Assembly: GCA_016000265.1 (NCBI GenBank)
Contig: JAECRL010000001.1
Location: 62,001-126,000, forward strand
Length of the DNA stretch: 64,000 nt
From: Burkholderiales bacterium
Lineage (GTDB): Bacteria > Pseudomonadota > Gammaproteobacteria > Burkholderiales > Burkholderiaceae_C
Direction of reading: 5' to 3'
Each line of letters begins with the position of its first letter. The stretch's first letter is position 1. Shown here piece by piece: positions 35,629-44,389 of the stretch. The notes beneath the pieces were generated by a model. That model was not told the DNA's origin and did no database searches. It saw only the letters and a list, made by a program, of their open reading frames with translations. Both the position numbers and the translations under genes were made by a program.

Positions 35629-36159
35629 TCAGTTCGCGGCAGGGGCCGGGGCCGCCGCCGGGGCGGTGGCGGTGCGCACCGGCGGCGTCACCTTGATGAT
35701 GGTGCCGCCGGCCTCGCGGTAGTCCTCCGAGCCCAGGGCGCCCGCCACTTTGAACCCCTTGCTGGAGAGCAAGTCGCCCGCGACCCCGCCGCGGTGGGCG
35801 CGGTTGGAGACCAGGATGATCTGGCGGTCGCGCGGGATGTAGTCCAGCGCCTGGGGCAGGTCCTTGAGCTGGATGTTGAGGTACACGGGCAGGCTGCCGT
35901 ACTTGCTGAGCTCATCGGGCCGGCGCACGTCGATCACGAGCAGCTTCTTGGGGTTGCCCAGCAGCTTGTCGACGTCGTTGCGGCTGAGTTGCCTGGTCTG
36001 GTAGGTCCAGGGGCGGGGGACGTAGGCGGTGGCCGCGGGTTCGGCCGCCGATGCCGCAGCAGCGGGGGTGGCCGGGGCGCCTTGGGAGAGGGCCACCGAG
36101 GTGGAGGCAGCCAGGCTGGACAGCAGGACGAGGGCGACGATGTGTTGACGGGAAGACAT
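35629..36159 (-). CDS. Exported rhodanese-fold protein lacking the catalytic cysteine
   Basis: A 176-residue exported protein: a signal peptide (HIVALVLLSSLAASTSVALS), an Ala/Pro linker, and one rhodanese domain at about 60-150 (LSRNDVDKLLGNPKKLLVID, then VRRPDELSKYGSLPVYLNIQ and LPQALDYIPRDRQIILVSN). In active rhodaneses the last strand is followed by the Cys of C-x-x-G-x-R. Here the loop reads VSNRAHRGGVAG, and the entire protein has no Cys. Persulfide transfer is therefore not possible in the usual way; a binding or structural role is more likely. It sits between the ABC ATPase gene and the cytochrome b561 gene, in one operon. Confidence 0.8.
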   Translation of the reverse strand: MSSRQHIVALVLLSSLAASTSVALSQGAPATPAAAASAAEPAATAYVPRPWTYQTRQLSRNDVDKLLGNPKKLLVIDVRRPDELSKYGSLPVYLNIQLKDLPQALDYIPRDRQIILVSNRAHRGGVAGDLLSSKGFKVAGALGSEDYREAGGTIIKVTPPVRTATAPAAAPAPAAN

Positions 36160-36202
36160 GGGGGTGTTGCGGAGTTGGGGAGAGGGATGAGGGGGGCAGG
36201 GT

Positions 36203-37015
36203 TCAAGCGGCCAGCGGGTCGCTGACGCGCGCCAGCCGCTCGGCCACGGTGGCGTGGTTGATCTCGTGGCTGAACTCGCTGAGCACGTCGTCCTTGATGG
36301 CGGTGAAGTCCGCGCTCACGCGGTCGCGCGGGCGCGCCAGGGGCACGTCGACGATGCGTTTGATGCGACCGGGGCGCGGCTCCATCACCACGATGCGGTC
36401 ACCCAGGTAGACGGCTTCTTCGACGTCGTGGGTGACGAGGATGGCGGTGATGCCTTCGGCTTGCCAGATGCGCTGCAGCTCCTGTTGCAGGCGCGTGCGG
36501 GTCAGGGCGTCGAGCGCGCCGAAGGGCTCGTCGAGCAGCAGCACCTCGGGGCGGTTGACCAGCGCGCGCGCGATGGCCACGCGCTGCGACATGCCCCCGG
36601 AGAGCTGATGCGGGTGGGCCTTCTCGAAGCCCTTGAGGCCCACCAGCTCGATGTGTTCCTTGACGCTGCGGTCCTTCGCGGAGGGCGAGCCGGGGGCGTT
36701 GAGCAGGCCCAGGGCCACGTTCTGCTCCACCGTCAGCCAGGGGAAGAGGCGGTGTTCCTGGAAGACGATGCCGCGCTCCAGGCTGGTGCCGCGGATGGGC
36801 TGGCCGTCCAGCAGCAGTTGCCCTTCGTAGCCGCTCTCCAGCCCGATGAGCAGGCGCAGCAGCGTGGACTTGCCGCAGCCGCTGGAGCCCACGATGCTGA
36901 TGAACTCGCCAGGCCGTATGGACAGGTTGATGTCTTGCAGCACCTTCAGGGGCTGGCCCTTGACGTCGTACTGCTTGTGGAGGTGCTGGATGTCGATGGT
37001 GCCGGCTTGGGGCAT
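36203..37015 (-). CDS. ABC transporter ATPase, sulfonate/nitrate/taurine type
   Basis: A 270-residue nucleotide-binding subunit. Walker [19 protein letters not shown]-loop [17 protein letters not shown], signature [15 protein letters not shown], Walker [17 protein letters not shown] and the switch His in LVTHDVEEA are all intact. The Q-loop form and [12 protein letters not shown] are typical of the SsuB/TauB/NrtD group. It energises import of a small anion from the periplasm together with the two permeases upstream. It lies 45 bases after the second permease gene. Confidence 0.93.
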   Translation of the reverse strand: MPQAGTIDIQHLHKQYDVKGQPLKVLQDINLSIRPGEFISIVGSSGCGKSTLLRLLIGLESGYEGQLLLDGQPIRGTSLERGIVFQEHRLFPWLTVEQNVALGLLNAPGSPSAKDRSVKEHIELVGLKGFEKAHPHQLSGGMSQRVAIARALVNRPEVLLLDEPFGALDALTRTRLQQELQRIWQAEGITAILVTHDVEEAVYLGDRIVVMEPRPGRIKRIVDVPLARPRDRVSADFTAIKDDVLSEFSHEINHATVAERLARVSDPLAA

Positions 37016-37060
37016 GGCGATGTTCCTTGGAGGGGGGGAAGAGGTGCGGGTGCGGGTGCT

Positions 37061-37873
37061 TCAGCGATGGGCGGGGGCGCGCCAGCTCAGCAGCCGCGCT
37101 TCGGCCACGGCGGCCAGGCGGTTGAAGGCGTTGCCCACCAGGCCGATGGCGACCAGGCCGAAGAGGATCAGCTCGATGTTGAAAGCCATGCGACCCTTGA
37201 AGACGATGTTGCCCAGGCCGTGCCCGTCGTTGACGAGCAGGAACTCGGCGCCGATGGTGGCCAGCCAGGCGCAGATCAGGCCCAGTCGCAGGCCACCGAT
37301 GACCTGCGGCGAGGCCGCAGGCAGCACCAGCCGAAACAGGGTCTGGCGCCAGGTGAAGCCGCACACGCGGGCGACCTCGGCGTGCGCCTGGCTCACGCCG
37401 CGCACGCCCTCCAGCGTGCCCAGCACCACCGGGTAGAACGCCGAGAAGGCGATGAAGATGACCTTGGAGAGGTCGCCCGTGCCCACCAGCGCCGACAGCA
37501 GCGGCAGCCAGGCGAACAGCGAGATCTGGCGCGCGGTGTGAAAGGTCGGGCCCAGCAGCCGGTCGGCCAGGCGCGAGACGCCGATCAGCACCCCCACGGC
37601 CACGCCGGCCAGGGCGCCCAGGGTGAAGCCGGCGAGGTCGCGCCACAGGCTCAGGCCGATGCCGGCGTAGAAATCGGGCTGGGCCAGCTCGGCCCAGGCG
37701 GTGGTGAGCACGCCCCAGGGCGGCACGATGAGCCGGGTGTTGACCAGGTTCAAGGCGGTCACGGCGTACCAGGCGGCGAGCAGCAGCGCGGGCAGCACCA
37801 GGCCGCGCAGGTCGGGGCGGCGGCGATCGGGGGAGGACCCAGGGGTGGGCGCAGGGGGCGTGGAAGCGGACAT
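37061..37873 (-). CDS. ABC transporter permease, sulfonate type (second permease)
   Basis: A 270-residue inner-membrane permease of the SsuC/TauC family, with six hydrophobic segments. The EAA-like loop that docks the ATPase is at about 160-195 (LEGVRGVSQAHAEVARVCG, then RLVLPAASPQVIGGLRLGL). The motif ARQISLFAWLPLLSALVGTG is also characteristic. Two different permeases in one operon suggest a heterodimeric channel. No RNA or second start problem was noticed. Confidence 0.9.
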   Translation of the reverse strand: MSASTPPAPTPGSSPDRRRPDLRGLVLPALLLAAWYAVTALNLVNTRLIVPPWGVLTTAWAELAQPDFYAGIGLSLWRDLAGFTLGALAGVAVGVLIGVSRLADRLLGPTFHTARQISLFAWLPLLSALVGTGDLSKVIFIAFSAFYPVVLGTLEGVRGVSQAHAEVARVCGFTWRQTLFRLVLPAASPQVIGGLRLGLICAWLATIGAEFLLVNDGHGLGNIVFKGRMAFNIELILFGLVAIGLVGNAFNRLAAVAEARLLSWRAPAHR

Positions 37874-37907
37874 GGTGGGGCCCTTTGGGCTGTCGGGGGG
37901 ATGGGGG

Positions 37908-38807
37908 TCAGAAGGCGTTGCGGCGCCAGCCTTGCAGGCGTGACTCGATCAGGCGCAGGCCCAGCTCGATGAGGATGCCGACCACGCCGATGGCGAACAT
38001 GGCCACGATCACCATGTCGATCTGGCTGAGCGAGCGGCTGTAGGCCATCAGGAAGCCCAGGCCTTCGCTGGAGGACAGCAGCTCCACGAAGATGACCGAC
38101 AACCACGCCTGCATCACGCCCTGGCGCAGGCCCGTGAACAGGGCGGGCGTGGCGGCGGGCAGCACGATGCGCGTGAGCGTCTGCCAGCCCGTGAAGCGGT
38201 GGACGCGGCCCACCTCCAGCAGCGTCGAGGGGATGTTGGCGATGCCGTTGAGCGTGCTCAGCGCCACCGGCACGACCACCGCGATGGACACCGCCGAGAC
38301 CTTCAACGGCTCCTCGATGCCCACGAAGATGATGAGCAGCGGGATCCAGCCCAGCACGGGCAGTTGGGCCAGCACGTCGAAGGTGGGGAAGACGTAGGCC
38401 TTGAAGGTGCGCGACAGGCCCATGCCGAAGCCCAGCACCAGGCCTGCCGAGCCGCCGATCAACAGGCTCCAGGCCACGCGCTTGGCGCTGAAGACCACGT
38501 GGCCCCACAGCTCGCCGGTGTCCAGCACGATGAGCAGCGACTCCCAGACGAAAGCCGGTGAGGGCAGGATCTGCTCGGCGATCCAGCCGCGATCGGCGGT
38601 CAGCCACCACAGCCCGAAGATCAGCGAGGGCAGCAAGGCACCCAGCAGCACGGTGGTGGCCGCCGAGGTGAGTGAGGACCCCGCGGCGCGCAGGCGCTGG
38701 GAGGAGGGGGGCACCGGGGTCGCAGGCCGTTGTGCCAGGCCAGTCGATGGGGTCGACGCCGTGGCGGCAGGGGGAAAGATCTCGATGTCGTCGGCTGAAA
38801 CGGCCAT
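37908..38807 (-). CDS. ABC transporter permease, sulfonate type (first permease)
   Basis: A 299-residue permease of the SsuC/TauC family with an unconserved Pro/Ser-rich cytoplasmic N-terminus of about 45 residues. Six membrane segments follow. LAQLPVLGWIPLLIIFVGIE and the docking loop LNGIANIPSTLLEVGRVH, then RIVLPAATPALFTGLRQG, are diagnostic. It differs from the second permease in sequence throughout, so this is not a recent duplication. It lies 74 bases after the substrate-binding protein gene and 34 bases before the second permease gene. Confidence 0.9.
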   Translation of the reverse strand: MAVSADDIEIFPPAATASTPSTGLAQRPATPVPPSSQRLRAAGSSLTSAATTVLLGALLPSLIFGLWWLTADRGWIAEQILPSPAFVWESLLIVLDTGELWGHVVFSAKRVAWSLLIGGSAGLVLGFGMGLSRTFKAYVFPTFDVLAQLPVLGWIPLLIIFVGIEEPLKVSAVSIAVVVPVALSTLNGIANIPSTLLEVGRVHRFTGWQTLTRIVLPAATPALFTGLRQGVMQAWLSVIFVELLSSSEGLGFLMAYSRSLSQIDMVIVAMFAIGVVGILIELGLRLIESRLQGWRRNAF

Positions 38808-38881
38808 GGGAGCGACTCCAGGTGAAACGCGGGGAGGGGCACCACCGCGGTGGCGCCCCGTTCAGGACCTTGCTGAAGCGA

Positions 38882-39979
38882 TCAGGTCCGGGTGTACTTG
38901 CCGTTGGCGTCCTGGGTCGGCCAGAAGGCCTCCAGCTTCTGGTCGGCCAGGGCCTTGTTGAGGTACTTGCGCTCGATCCAGCCCTCGATGCTCACGTCGC
39001 GGCGGATCAGGCGGTGCTTCTTGATCTCGTCGATGGAGCGCTGGATGGACGCCAGGTAGTAGTCGTCGAGCAGCGGGTTCTGGCGCGTGCGCAGGTCTTT
39101 GGTGCGGTCCCACACGCGCTTGTTGTCGACGTAGGTGTTCACGCCCGAGCGCGTCCACAGCTGGTACTGGGTCTCGCGATTGGCCTCCTGGGTGCTCCAG
39201 TGCGCGACCTTGACCAAGCGGTTGACGATGCGCTGGACCAGGTCGGGGTGCTTTTGCTCGAAGGCCTCGCCCACCCAGACCGTGCCGGGGCGGTTGATGA
39301 TGGCGTCGTCGTAGATCTCCGACAGGCGCTTGGCCACACCGCGTGCTTCCAGGCCGAAGGGCGTCTCGATGGCGCCGGCGATGTCGCCGGTGGACAGCGA
39401 GGCCACGCGGTCGTCGCGGATCTGGCTGATGATGCGGAACTGCTTTTCGGGTTCGGTGAAACCGCTCTTCTCCAGGAAGCGGTACATCGTCAGCTGGCCG
39501 GCGGTGCCCTTTTGCACCGACAGGGTCTTGCCCTGCAGGTCGGCCACGGTCTTGGCCGTGGAGGTGGCGGGCGTGATGAAGTAGATGTCACCGCCGCGGC
39601 CCGAGGACAGGATGATCTTGTGCTTGAGGCCCGTGGAGCGGCCCACGATCAGGGGCAGGTCGCCGTGGCCGAAGCAGAAGTCCAGCAAGCCGTTGGCGAA
39701 CGCCTCGTTGAGTGCGGGGCCGGCGCCCACGTAGTACTTCCATTCGATCTTGATGCCGTCTGCGGCGAACTCTTGTTCCAGTTCGTTGCGAAACACGGTG
39801 TTGGCTGTGAAACCGGTGGAGGGCAAGGGGCGACCGCCCGTGCCGGCGCCGGGGAAGCCGATGCGGATGGTGGCCGGTTTGTCGCCGGCTTGTGCGAAGG
39901 CGCTGCCGGTGCTCAGGCCGATGAGGGCGGGGGCCGCCAGCCCGGAGGCCAGCAGGGAATTGAATGAACGACGCTTCAT
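38882..39979 (-). CDS. ABC transporter substrate-binding protein, SsuA/NMT1-like
   Basis: A 365-residue periplasmic binding protein of the sulfonate/nitrate/taurine (SsuA, NMT1/THI5-like) superfamily. A signal with Arg pair (MKRRSFNSLLASGLAAPALI) suggests Tat or Sec export, ending near GSAFA. Core segments are TIRIGFPGAGTGGRP, FANGLLDFCFGHGDLPLIVG, and VADLQGKTLSVQKGTAGQLT. Sequence alone does not fix the ligand: sulfonates, sulfate esters or related anions are the natural candidates given the neighbours (sbp, sigma-54 activator, rhodanese fold). It stands between the porin and permease genes. Confidence 0.88.
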   Translation of the reverse strand: MKRRSFNSLLASGLAAPALIGLSTGSAFAQAGDKPATIRIGFPGAGTGGRPLPSTGFTANTVFRNELEQEFAADGIKIEWKYYVGAGPALNEAFANGLLDFCFGHGDLPLIVGRSTGLKHKIILSSGRGGDIYFITPATSTAKTVADLQGKTLSVQKGTAGQLTMYRFLEKSGFTEPEKQFRIISQIRDDRVASLSTGDIAGAIETPFGLEARGVAKRLSEIYDDAIINRPGTVWVGEAFEQKHPDLVQRIVNRLVKVAHWSTQEANRETQYQLWTRSGVNTYVDNKRVWDRTKDLRTRQNPLLDDYYLASIQRSIDEIKKHRLIRRDVSIEGWIERKYLNKALADQKLEAFWPTQDANGKYTRT

Positions 39980-40030
39980 GTTGGAGGGGCTCCGTGTTCA
40001 GGTTGCGTGTGAGGGGGCGTGCGTGCGGCG

Positions 40031-41533
40031 TCAGAAGCCGGCGACGAACTGGGCCTGGATGCCGTTGGTGCGCTTGGGGCTGGCCAGCGTGCTCAGGCCG
40101 GCGGTCTGGTTGCGGCCCTTGAAGTAGTTGATCTGGAAGCGCGTGGTCTCTGCGAAGAACACGTTCAGCCCCAGGGTGGTCAGGAACTGGCGGTCTTTGG
40201 TGGCGCGCTGGTTGCGATCGGGGTCGAAGGTGTCCACGCGCAGGAAGGCCTGGTAGGACAGCGGCCAGAAGTCGTCGAACTTGCCCTGTTGCTTGGAGCT
40301 GTTGAGGAACTGCTCGCCCCAGGTGTAGCCCAGGTTGATGTACTGACCCACACCGCGCTTGAAGCCGTCGGGGTGGGTGGCCGTGACGCTGGCCTGCTCG
40401 TCTTTGCCGTAGGCCCATTCGTAGGACACGGAGTAGGGCAGGTGCGTCCAGTTCACGTCGAAGCCGGTGCGGCTGCTCTCGCCGCGGCGCCCCACGGCCG
40501 TGGTGCCGATGGTGGGAAAGCGCTTGGTGTACGACGCCCCGATCTGCAGCTGGCGCAGCCAGCTCGTGTAGTCCACCGGCAGGGTGTAGACGACGCGACC
40601 GATCCAGTCGCGCATGGCGTTGTTGTCGCTCTTGTTGGGGCCGTTGCCGTTGAAGAAGCCCAGCGAGTAGCCCAGCAGCGGCGCGCGGTAGTTGTTGGTG
40701 AAGTCGACGTAGGGGTCGTAGTCACCCGAGACCAGCAAGCCGACCTGGCGCTGGTCGAGGCCCAGGCCGGTCACGAACAGCGCGTTGTTGATGACGGCGC
40801 GCACTTCCGGGTCGAGCGCGGGTGCGTCCAGGCCGAAGGGCACGGCCTGCTGGCCCAGGGTGATGGTGCCCAGGCGGTCTTCGAGGTTGCCCGTGGCCGG
40901 CTCGAAGCTGTAGCGCACGAAGGCGTTGGTCAGGTTGACCTGGGAGTTGTTGCTCGCGTTGGTGCCGGTGGTGCCGATGCTCAGGCCCAGCTGGTAGGTG
41001 AGGTTGCGGCCTTCGGCGTAGTCCCGGTAGAGGTTGCCCGCGAAGCTCAGCGTGCCGGTGGGCGCGCGAAAGCCGTTCTTGCGCGCCTCGGCGGGCGTGG
41101 CGGCGGCGGCGGCCGTGGTCTGGCTGTCGCCCGGTGCGAACGCGGGGCTGCGACTCTGGTAGCCCAGCGTCAGGGTGCCGGCGATGCGGGTGTTGCGCAG
41201 CACGCTGGGGATGTTGCGCTCTTGCAGGCGCGACTGGTCGTACTTGTAGTTCTCCAGGTCCGTGCGCAGGCCCTGGATGTCGGCCTTGGTGGCGGAGGTG
41301 CGTGCATCGAGGGCTTCTTGCGACTCTTCTTGTGCGCCTTCCGGGCTGGCGGTGGCCGCGGGCGCGCCGGGCGCCGGCTTGAGCAGCGAGCGCAGGTCTT
41401 CCACCTGGCGGCGCAACTCCTCCACGGTGTTCTTCAGCGCCTTGACTTCGTCACTGGACTGGGCGTGAACGCTGGCGCCCGAGATCGCGATCAGGGCGGC
41501 CAGCGCCAGTTGTGTTTTTCTTGGAAATAGCAC
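40031..41533 (-). CDS. OprP/OprO-type outer-membrane porin with N-terminal coiled coil
   Basis: A 500-residue outer-membrane porin. The signal peptide ends at SVHAQ; a coiled coil follows (EVKALKNTVEELRRQVEDL, about 28-50), then a beta-barrel ending in the typical C-terminal phenylalanine (QAQFVAGF). The coiled coil and barrel layout resemble the phosphate-selective OprP/OprO family, whose members trimerise and admit anions. Being first in an operon with an ABC importer, it probably admits the importer's substrate through the outer membrane. A sigma-54 promoter lies 52 bases upstream of the start codon, so this gene and those after it are expected to be switched on by an enhancer-binding protein. 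Confidence 0.85.
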   Translation of the reverse strand: MLFPRKTQLALAALIAISGASVHAQSSDEVKALKNTVEELRRQVEDLRSLLKPAPGAPAATASPEGAQEESQEALDARTSATKADIQGLRTDLENYKYDQSRLQERNIPSVLRNTRIAGTLTLGYQSRSPAFAPGDSQTTAAAAATPAEARKNGFRAPTGTLSFAGNLYRDYAEGRNLTYQLGLSIGTTGTNASNNSQVNLTNAFVRYSFEPATGNLEDRLGTITLGQQAVPFGLDAPALDPEVRAVINNALFVTGLGLDQRQVGLLVSGDYDPYVDFTNNYRAPLLGYSLGFFNGNGPNKSDNNAMRDWIGRVVYTLPVDYTSWLRQLQIGASYTKRFPTIGTTAVGRRGESSRTGFDVNWTHLPYSVSYEWAYGKDEQASVTATHPDGFKRGVGQYINLGYTWGEQFLNSSKQQGKFDDFWPLSYQAFLRVDTFDPDRNQRATKDRQFLTTLGLNVFFAETTRFQINYFKGRNQTAGLSTLASPKRTNGIQAQFVAGF

Positions 41534-41584
41534 CTTGGGGACTCCTGGGTGGTTGTGCCTGTGAATATCTGTGGGCTTTTCATT

Positions 41585-41600
41585 TGCAGACTTTGTGCCA
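41585..41600 (-). promoter_or_regulatory. Sigma-54 (-24/-12) promoter of the porin-ABC operon
   Basis: On the minus strand TGGCACAAAGTCTGCA fits the consensus TGGCAC-N5-TTGCA with one mismatch. The invariant GG and GC are exactly 10 bases apart. Transcription would start near 41574, giving a leader of about 40 bases before the porin ATG at 41533. Confidence 0.75.
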
Positions 41601-41700
41601 GCCCTTTTGACTTGATTTCATGGGCATCTGATGGCGCGTTGTTGATTTTTGTGAATGTCGCTGTTGGGTTTTGAACATCGGCCCTGTTGAAAAAACAGCA

Positions 41701-41725
41701 CCACCGCTCATGCGCCGAGCGGTGG
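41701..41725. promoter_or_regulatory. 9-bp-arm inverted repeat, candidate enhancer (UAS) for the sigma-54 activator
   Basis: CCACCGCTC and GAGCGGTGG are perfect reverse complements, separated by 7 bases. The site lies about 100-125 bases upstream of the minus-strand -24 box and about 175-195 bases upstream of the plus-strand one, the usual distance for enhancer sites of sigma-54 activators. A T-run typical of a terminator is absent on both sides. Confidence 0.6.
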
Positions 41726-41775
41726 GGGTCGCTGGGCGCGAGGCGGTCGCTTTGCTGGATGAAAGAGGTCAATGA

Positions 41776-41788
41776 AATCAATGGTTTG
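41776..41788 (+). promoter_or_regulatory. IHF-binding site (perfect consensus)
   Basis: AATCAATGGTTTG agrees fully with WATCAA-N4-TTR. It lies between the inverted repeat and the plus-strand sigma-54 promoter, where IHF bends DNA to bring the enhancer to the polymerase. Confidence 0.6.
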
Positions 41789-41897
41789 GCGTTTAAGTGG
41801 CGAATTTTTGGCGGCACGAAAAGCTGGCGCGATGATTGCTTATCAGTGCCCCGTCCCGGTCCCGCATGGGTGGGTCCGGATTCGATGTGCATGGGTT

Positions 41898-41913
41898 TGG
41901 CAGGTTTTCTGCA
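41898..41913 (+). promoter_or_regulatory. Sigma-54 (-24/-12) promoter of the DUF1549-cytochrome operon
   Basis: TGGCAGGTTTTCTGCA keeps the invariant GG and GC 10 bases apart and differs from TGGCAC-N5-TTGCA at two positions. It shares the form CTGCA in the -12 box with the divergent promoter. The start of transcription near 41924 would give a leader of about 70 bases. Confidence 0.65.
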
Positions 41914-41995
41914 CATCAATATGCGCTGACCTGATATTCACGCAAAACGAGCAAGCAAATGAATACTTCGAATTTCGCAAATGGAGGCCATCGCC

Positions 41996-44335
41996 ATGAA
42001 TAACTCCTGGTATTTGCCGGCCCTGTTCGGTGTGCTGACGGTGGTGGCTCAGGCTGCCGAAGTGGCCGCACCCAGGGCGGTCGAGCCCACCCGCGCGACC
42101 GCGTCGCGCTGGTCCCCCTATCAACCCGTGAAGGCGCCGGCTGCGCCCGAGGTCAAGCAAAAGGGCTGGGTGCGCTCGTCCATCGACGGCCACGTGCTGG
42201 CCCAGATCGAAGCCAGCGGCCTCAAGCCTTCGCCCGAGGCCGATCGCGCCACCTTCATCCGCCGCGCCACCCTGGACGCCTGGGGCCTGCTGCCCACGCC
42301 CGAGGACATCAAGGCCTTCGTCAACGACAAGTCGCCCAACGCCCACGAGAAGCTGGTGGATCGCCTGCTGGCCTCGCATCACTTCGGTGAGCGCCAGGCG
42401 CGCCGCTGGCTCGACCTGGCCCGCTACGCCGACAGCACGGGCTTTCAGAACGACAACACGCGGCCCAACAACTGGCGCTACCGCGACTACGTCATCAACG
42501 CCTTCAACCAGGACAAGCCCTTCACGCGCTTCATCCAGGAGCAGATCGCGGGCGATGAGCTGTGGCCCGACAGCCAGGAGGCGCGCATCGCCACGGGCTT
42601 CCTGGCCGGCTACCCGGACAACTTCAACTCGCGCGACCTGGTGCAACGCAAGTACCAGATCGAGACCGACATGACCGACCTGGTGGGCGAGACCTTCCTC
42701 TCCAGCACCATCGGCTGCGCCCGCTGCCACAACCACAAGGCCGACCGCGTCAGCCAGAAGGAGTACTTCCAGCTGCAGGCCTTCTTCGCCAACACCGCGT
42801 TCAACGAGAAGGCGCCGCTGGCCAAGGGCACCGAGAGCGAGCACGACCAGGCGTTCCTCAAGCAGCAGGCCATCTACCAGGAGGCCACCAAGGACATCCG
42901 CGCCAAGCAAAAGGCCATCCTGGACAAGGTGCGTGACGCCGGTCGCAAGTACTACAACGAGCGCTACCTCGACGACAGCCGCGCCGCCATCTTCAAGCCC
43001 GAAGCCGAGTGGACGCCACTGGACAAGTGGGTCAACTGGCGCAAGCAGGCCGTGGCCTCGGACAACGAGATCATTTCCTACCTGCGCGACACCGCCGAGG
43101 AGAAGACCCGCCCCGACCACAACGAGGCGCACGTCGAACTGTGGACCCAGTTCAAGGCCCTGCGTGAGGAGCTCAAGCAGTTCGACAAGCTGCGTCCGGC
43201 CAAGGGCAGCACCTGGCTGACGACCGCCTTCGAGCTGACCAGCCAGGATGTGCCGGCGACCCACGTGCGCTTCGGTGGCATCCACGAGCGCCCGCTGGAG
43301 GCCGTCAAACCCGCCATCCCCGCGCTGTGGGGCGGCAAGGGCGAGGTGGCCATCACGCCGACGGAGAAGTCATCGGGCCGCCGCACCGCGCTGGCTCAGT
43401 GGTTGAGCAGCGACAGCAACCCGCTGACCGCCCGCGTCTACGTCAACCGCGTGTGGGCTCAGTACTTCGACAAGGGCATCATCCCGACGGTGGCTGATTT
43501 CGGTCGCGCCGGCCAGAAGCCGACCCACCCGGAGCTGCTCGACCACCTGGCCTCGCGCTTCGTGCAAAACGGCTGGAGCGTCAAGAAGCTGCACCGCGAG
43601 ATCCTGCTGTCGGCCACCTACCGTCAGGCCTCCGACGAGCGGGTCGACGTGGCCAAAGCCGACCCGGAAAACAAGCTGCTGGCGGTCTACCCGCGCAAGC
43701 GCCTGGAGGCCGAGGTGATCCGCGACTCGCTGCTGTACGCATCGGGCCTGCTGGTCGACAAGGTGGGGGGCCCCTCGGTGTTCCCGCCGGTGCTCAAGAC
43801 GGGTGACGTGGGCAAGTCGCAGGACTTCGCCGGCAACCGCGCCTGGACCGTCTCGGAGAACAAAGAAGACTGGCACCGCCGCAGCATCTACGTGTTCACG
43901 CGCCGCAGCTTCCCGTATCCGATCACGCAGAACTTCGACCCCGCCAACCCGAACAACCCGCACCACAAGCGTGACGTGACCACCACGCCGCTGCAGGCGC
44001 TGACCCTTTTCAACAGCGAGATCGTCTTCGACTGGAGCCAGGCGCTGGCCGGTCGCGTCATCAACGAGGCGGGCCACAGCGAAGACGCGCAGCTCAACCG
44101 GGTGTACGAAATCCTGTTTGCGCGCCAGCCCAACAAGACCGAGCGCGCCGCGCTCAAGGGCTTCCTGGCCGAGCAGCAGATCGCCATCCGTCAGAAAGCC
44201 GCCAGCGGCAAGTTCGAGGTGGCCGTGCCGCACGGCCTGAAGGACACCAAGGGCTACGACCCGGTGCGATCGGCCGCCTTCGTGGACCTGGTGCACACGG
44301 TGGCGAACTCCAATGACTTCGCCTACCGCTTCTGA
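41996..44335 (+). CDS. Exported DUF1549/DUF1553 protein with c-type heme motif (planctomycete-type)
   Basis: A 779-residue exported protein. The signal peptide (NSWYLPALFGVLTVVAQAAE) is followed by a DUF1549 domain at about 60-270, with FIRRATLDAWGLLPTPEDI, ARRWLDLARYADSTGFQND and ETFLSSTIGCARCHNHK, where C-A-R-C-H is a heme c attachment site. After a helical linker comes DUF1553 at about 460-740 (SNPLTARVYVNRVWAQYFDK, then ILLSATYRQ and PRKRLEAEVIRDSLLYASG). These domains are numerous in Planctomycetes and have no established activity; they are rare in beta-proteobacteria. GGAGG lies 8 bases before the ATG at 41996, so that start is preferred over the ATG at 41981. First gene of a seven-gene operon. 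Confidence 0.88.
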   Translation: MNNSWYLPALFGVLTVVAQAAEVAAPRAVEPTRATASRWSPYQPVKAPAAPEVKQKGWVRSSIDGHVLAQIEASGLKPSPEADRATFIRRATLDAWGLLPTPEDIKAFVNDKSPNAHEKLVDRLLASHHFGERQARRWLDLARYADSTGFQNDNTRPNNWRYRDYVINAFNQDKPFTRFIQEQIAGDELWPDSQEARIATGFLAGYPDNFNSRDLVQRKYQIETDMTDLVGETFLSSTIGCARCHNHKADRVSQKEYFQLQAFFANTAFNEKAPLAKGTESEHDQAFLKQQAIYQEATKDIRAKQKAILDKVRDAGRKYYNERYLDDSRAAIFKPEAEWTPLDKWVNWRKQAVASDNEIISYLRDTAEEKTRPDHNEAHVELWTQFKALREELKQFDKLRPAKGSTWLTTAFELTSQDVPATHVRFGGIHERPLEAVKPAIPALWGGKGEVAITPTEKSSGRRTALAQWLSSDSNPLTARVYVNRVWAQYFDKGIIPTVADFGRAGQKPTHPELLDHLASRFVQNGWSVKKLHREILLSATYRQASDERVDVAKADPENKLLAVYPRKRLEAEVIRDSLLYASGLLVDKVGGPSVFPPVLKTGDVGKSQDFAGNRAWTVSENKEDWHRRSIYVFTRRSFPYPITQNFDPANPNNPHHKRDVTTTPLQALTLFNSEIVFDWSQALAGRVINEAGHSEDAQLNRVYEILFARQPNKTERAALKGFLAEQQIAIRQKAASGKFEVAVPHGLKDTKGYDPVRSAAFVDLVHTVANSNDFAYRF

Positions 44336-44389
44336 GTCCCTCGAGGTTCACCCCCCATCCCATTCGACACACAGACCCAAGGAATCAAC

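Larger units (their letters stand above)
41534..41995. other. Divergent control region between porin and DUF1549 operons
   Basis: This 462-base stretch has no convincing gene. It is less GC-rich than its surroundings. It holds two outward-facing sigma-54 promoters, an inverted repeat and an IHF site, each listed separately. The short open frames in it lack ribosome sites and family resemblance. Confidence 0.75.

Noticed and set aside
41687-41999. Short plus-strand frames of 75-80 codons in the divergent control region
   Set aside because: No ribosome sites, no family resemblance, and they overlap the promoter and enhancer elements.
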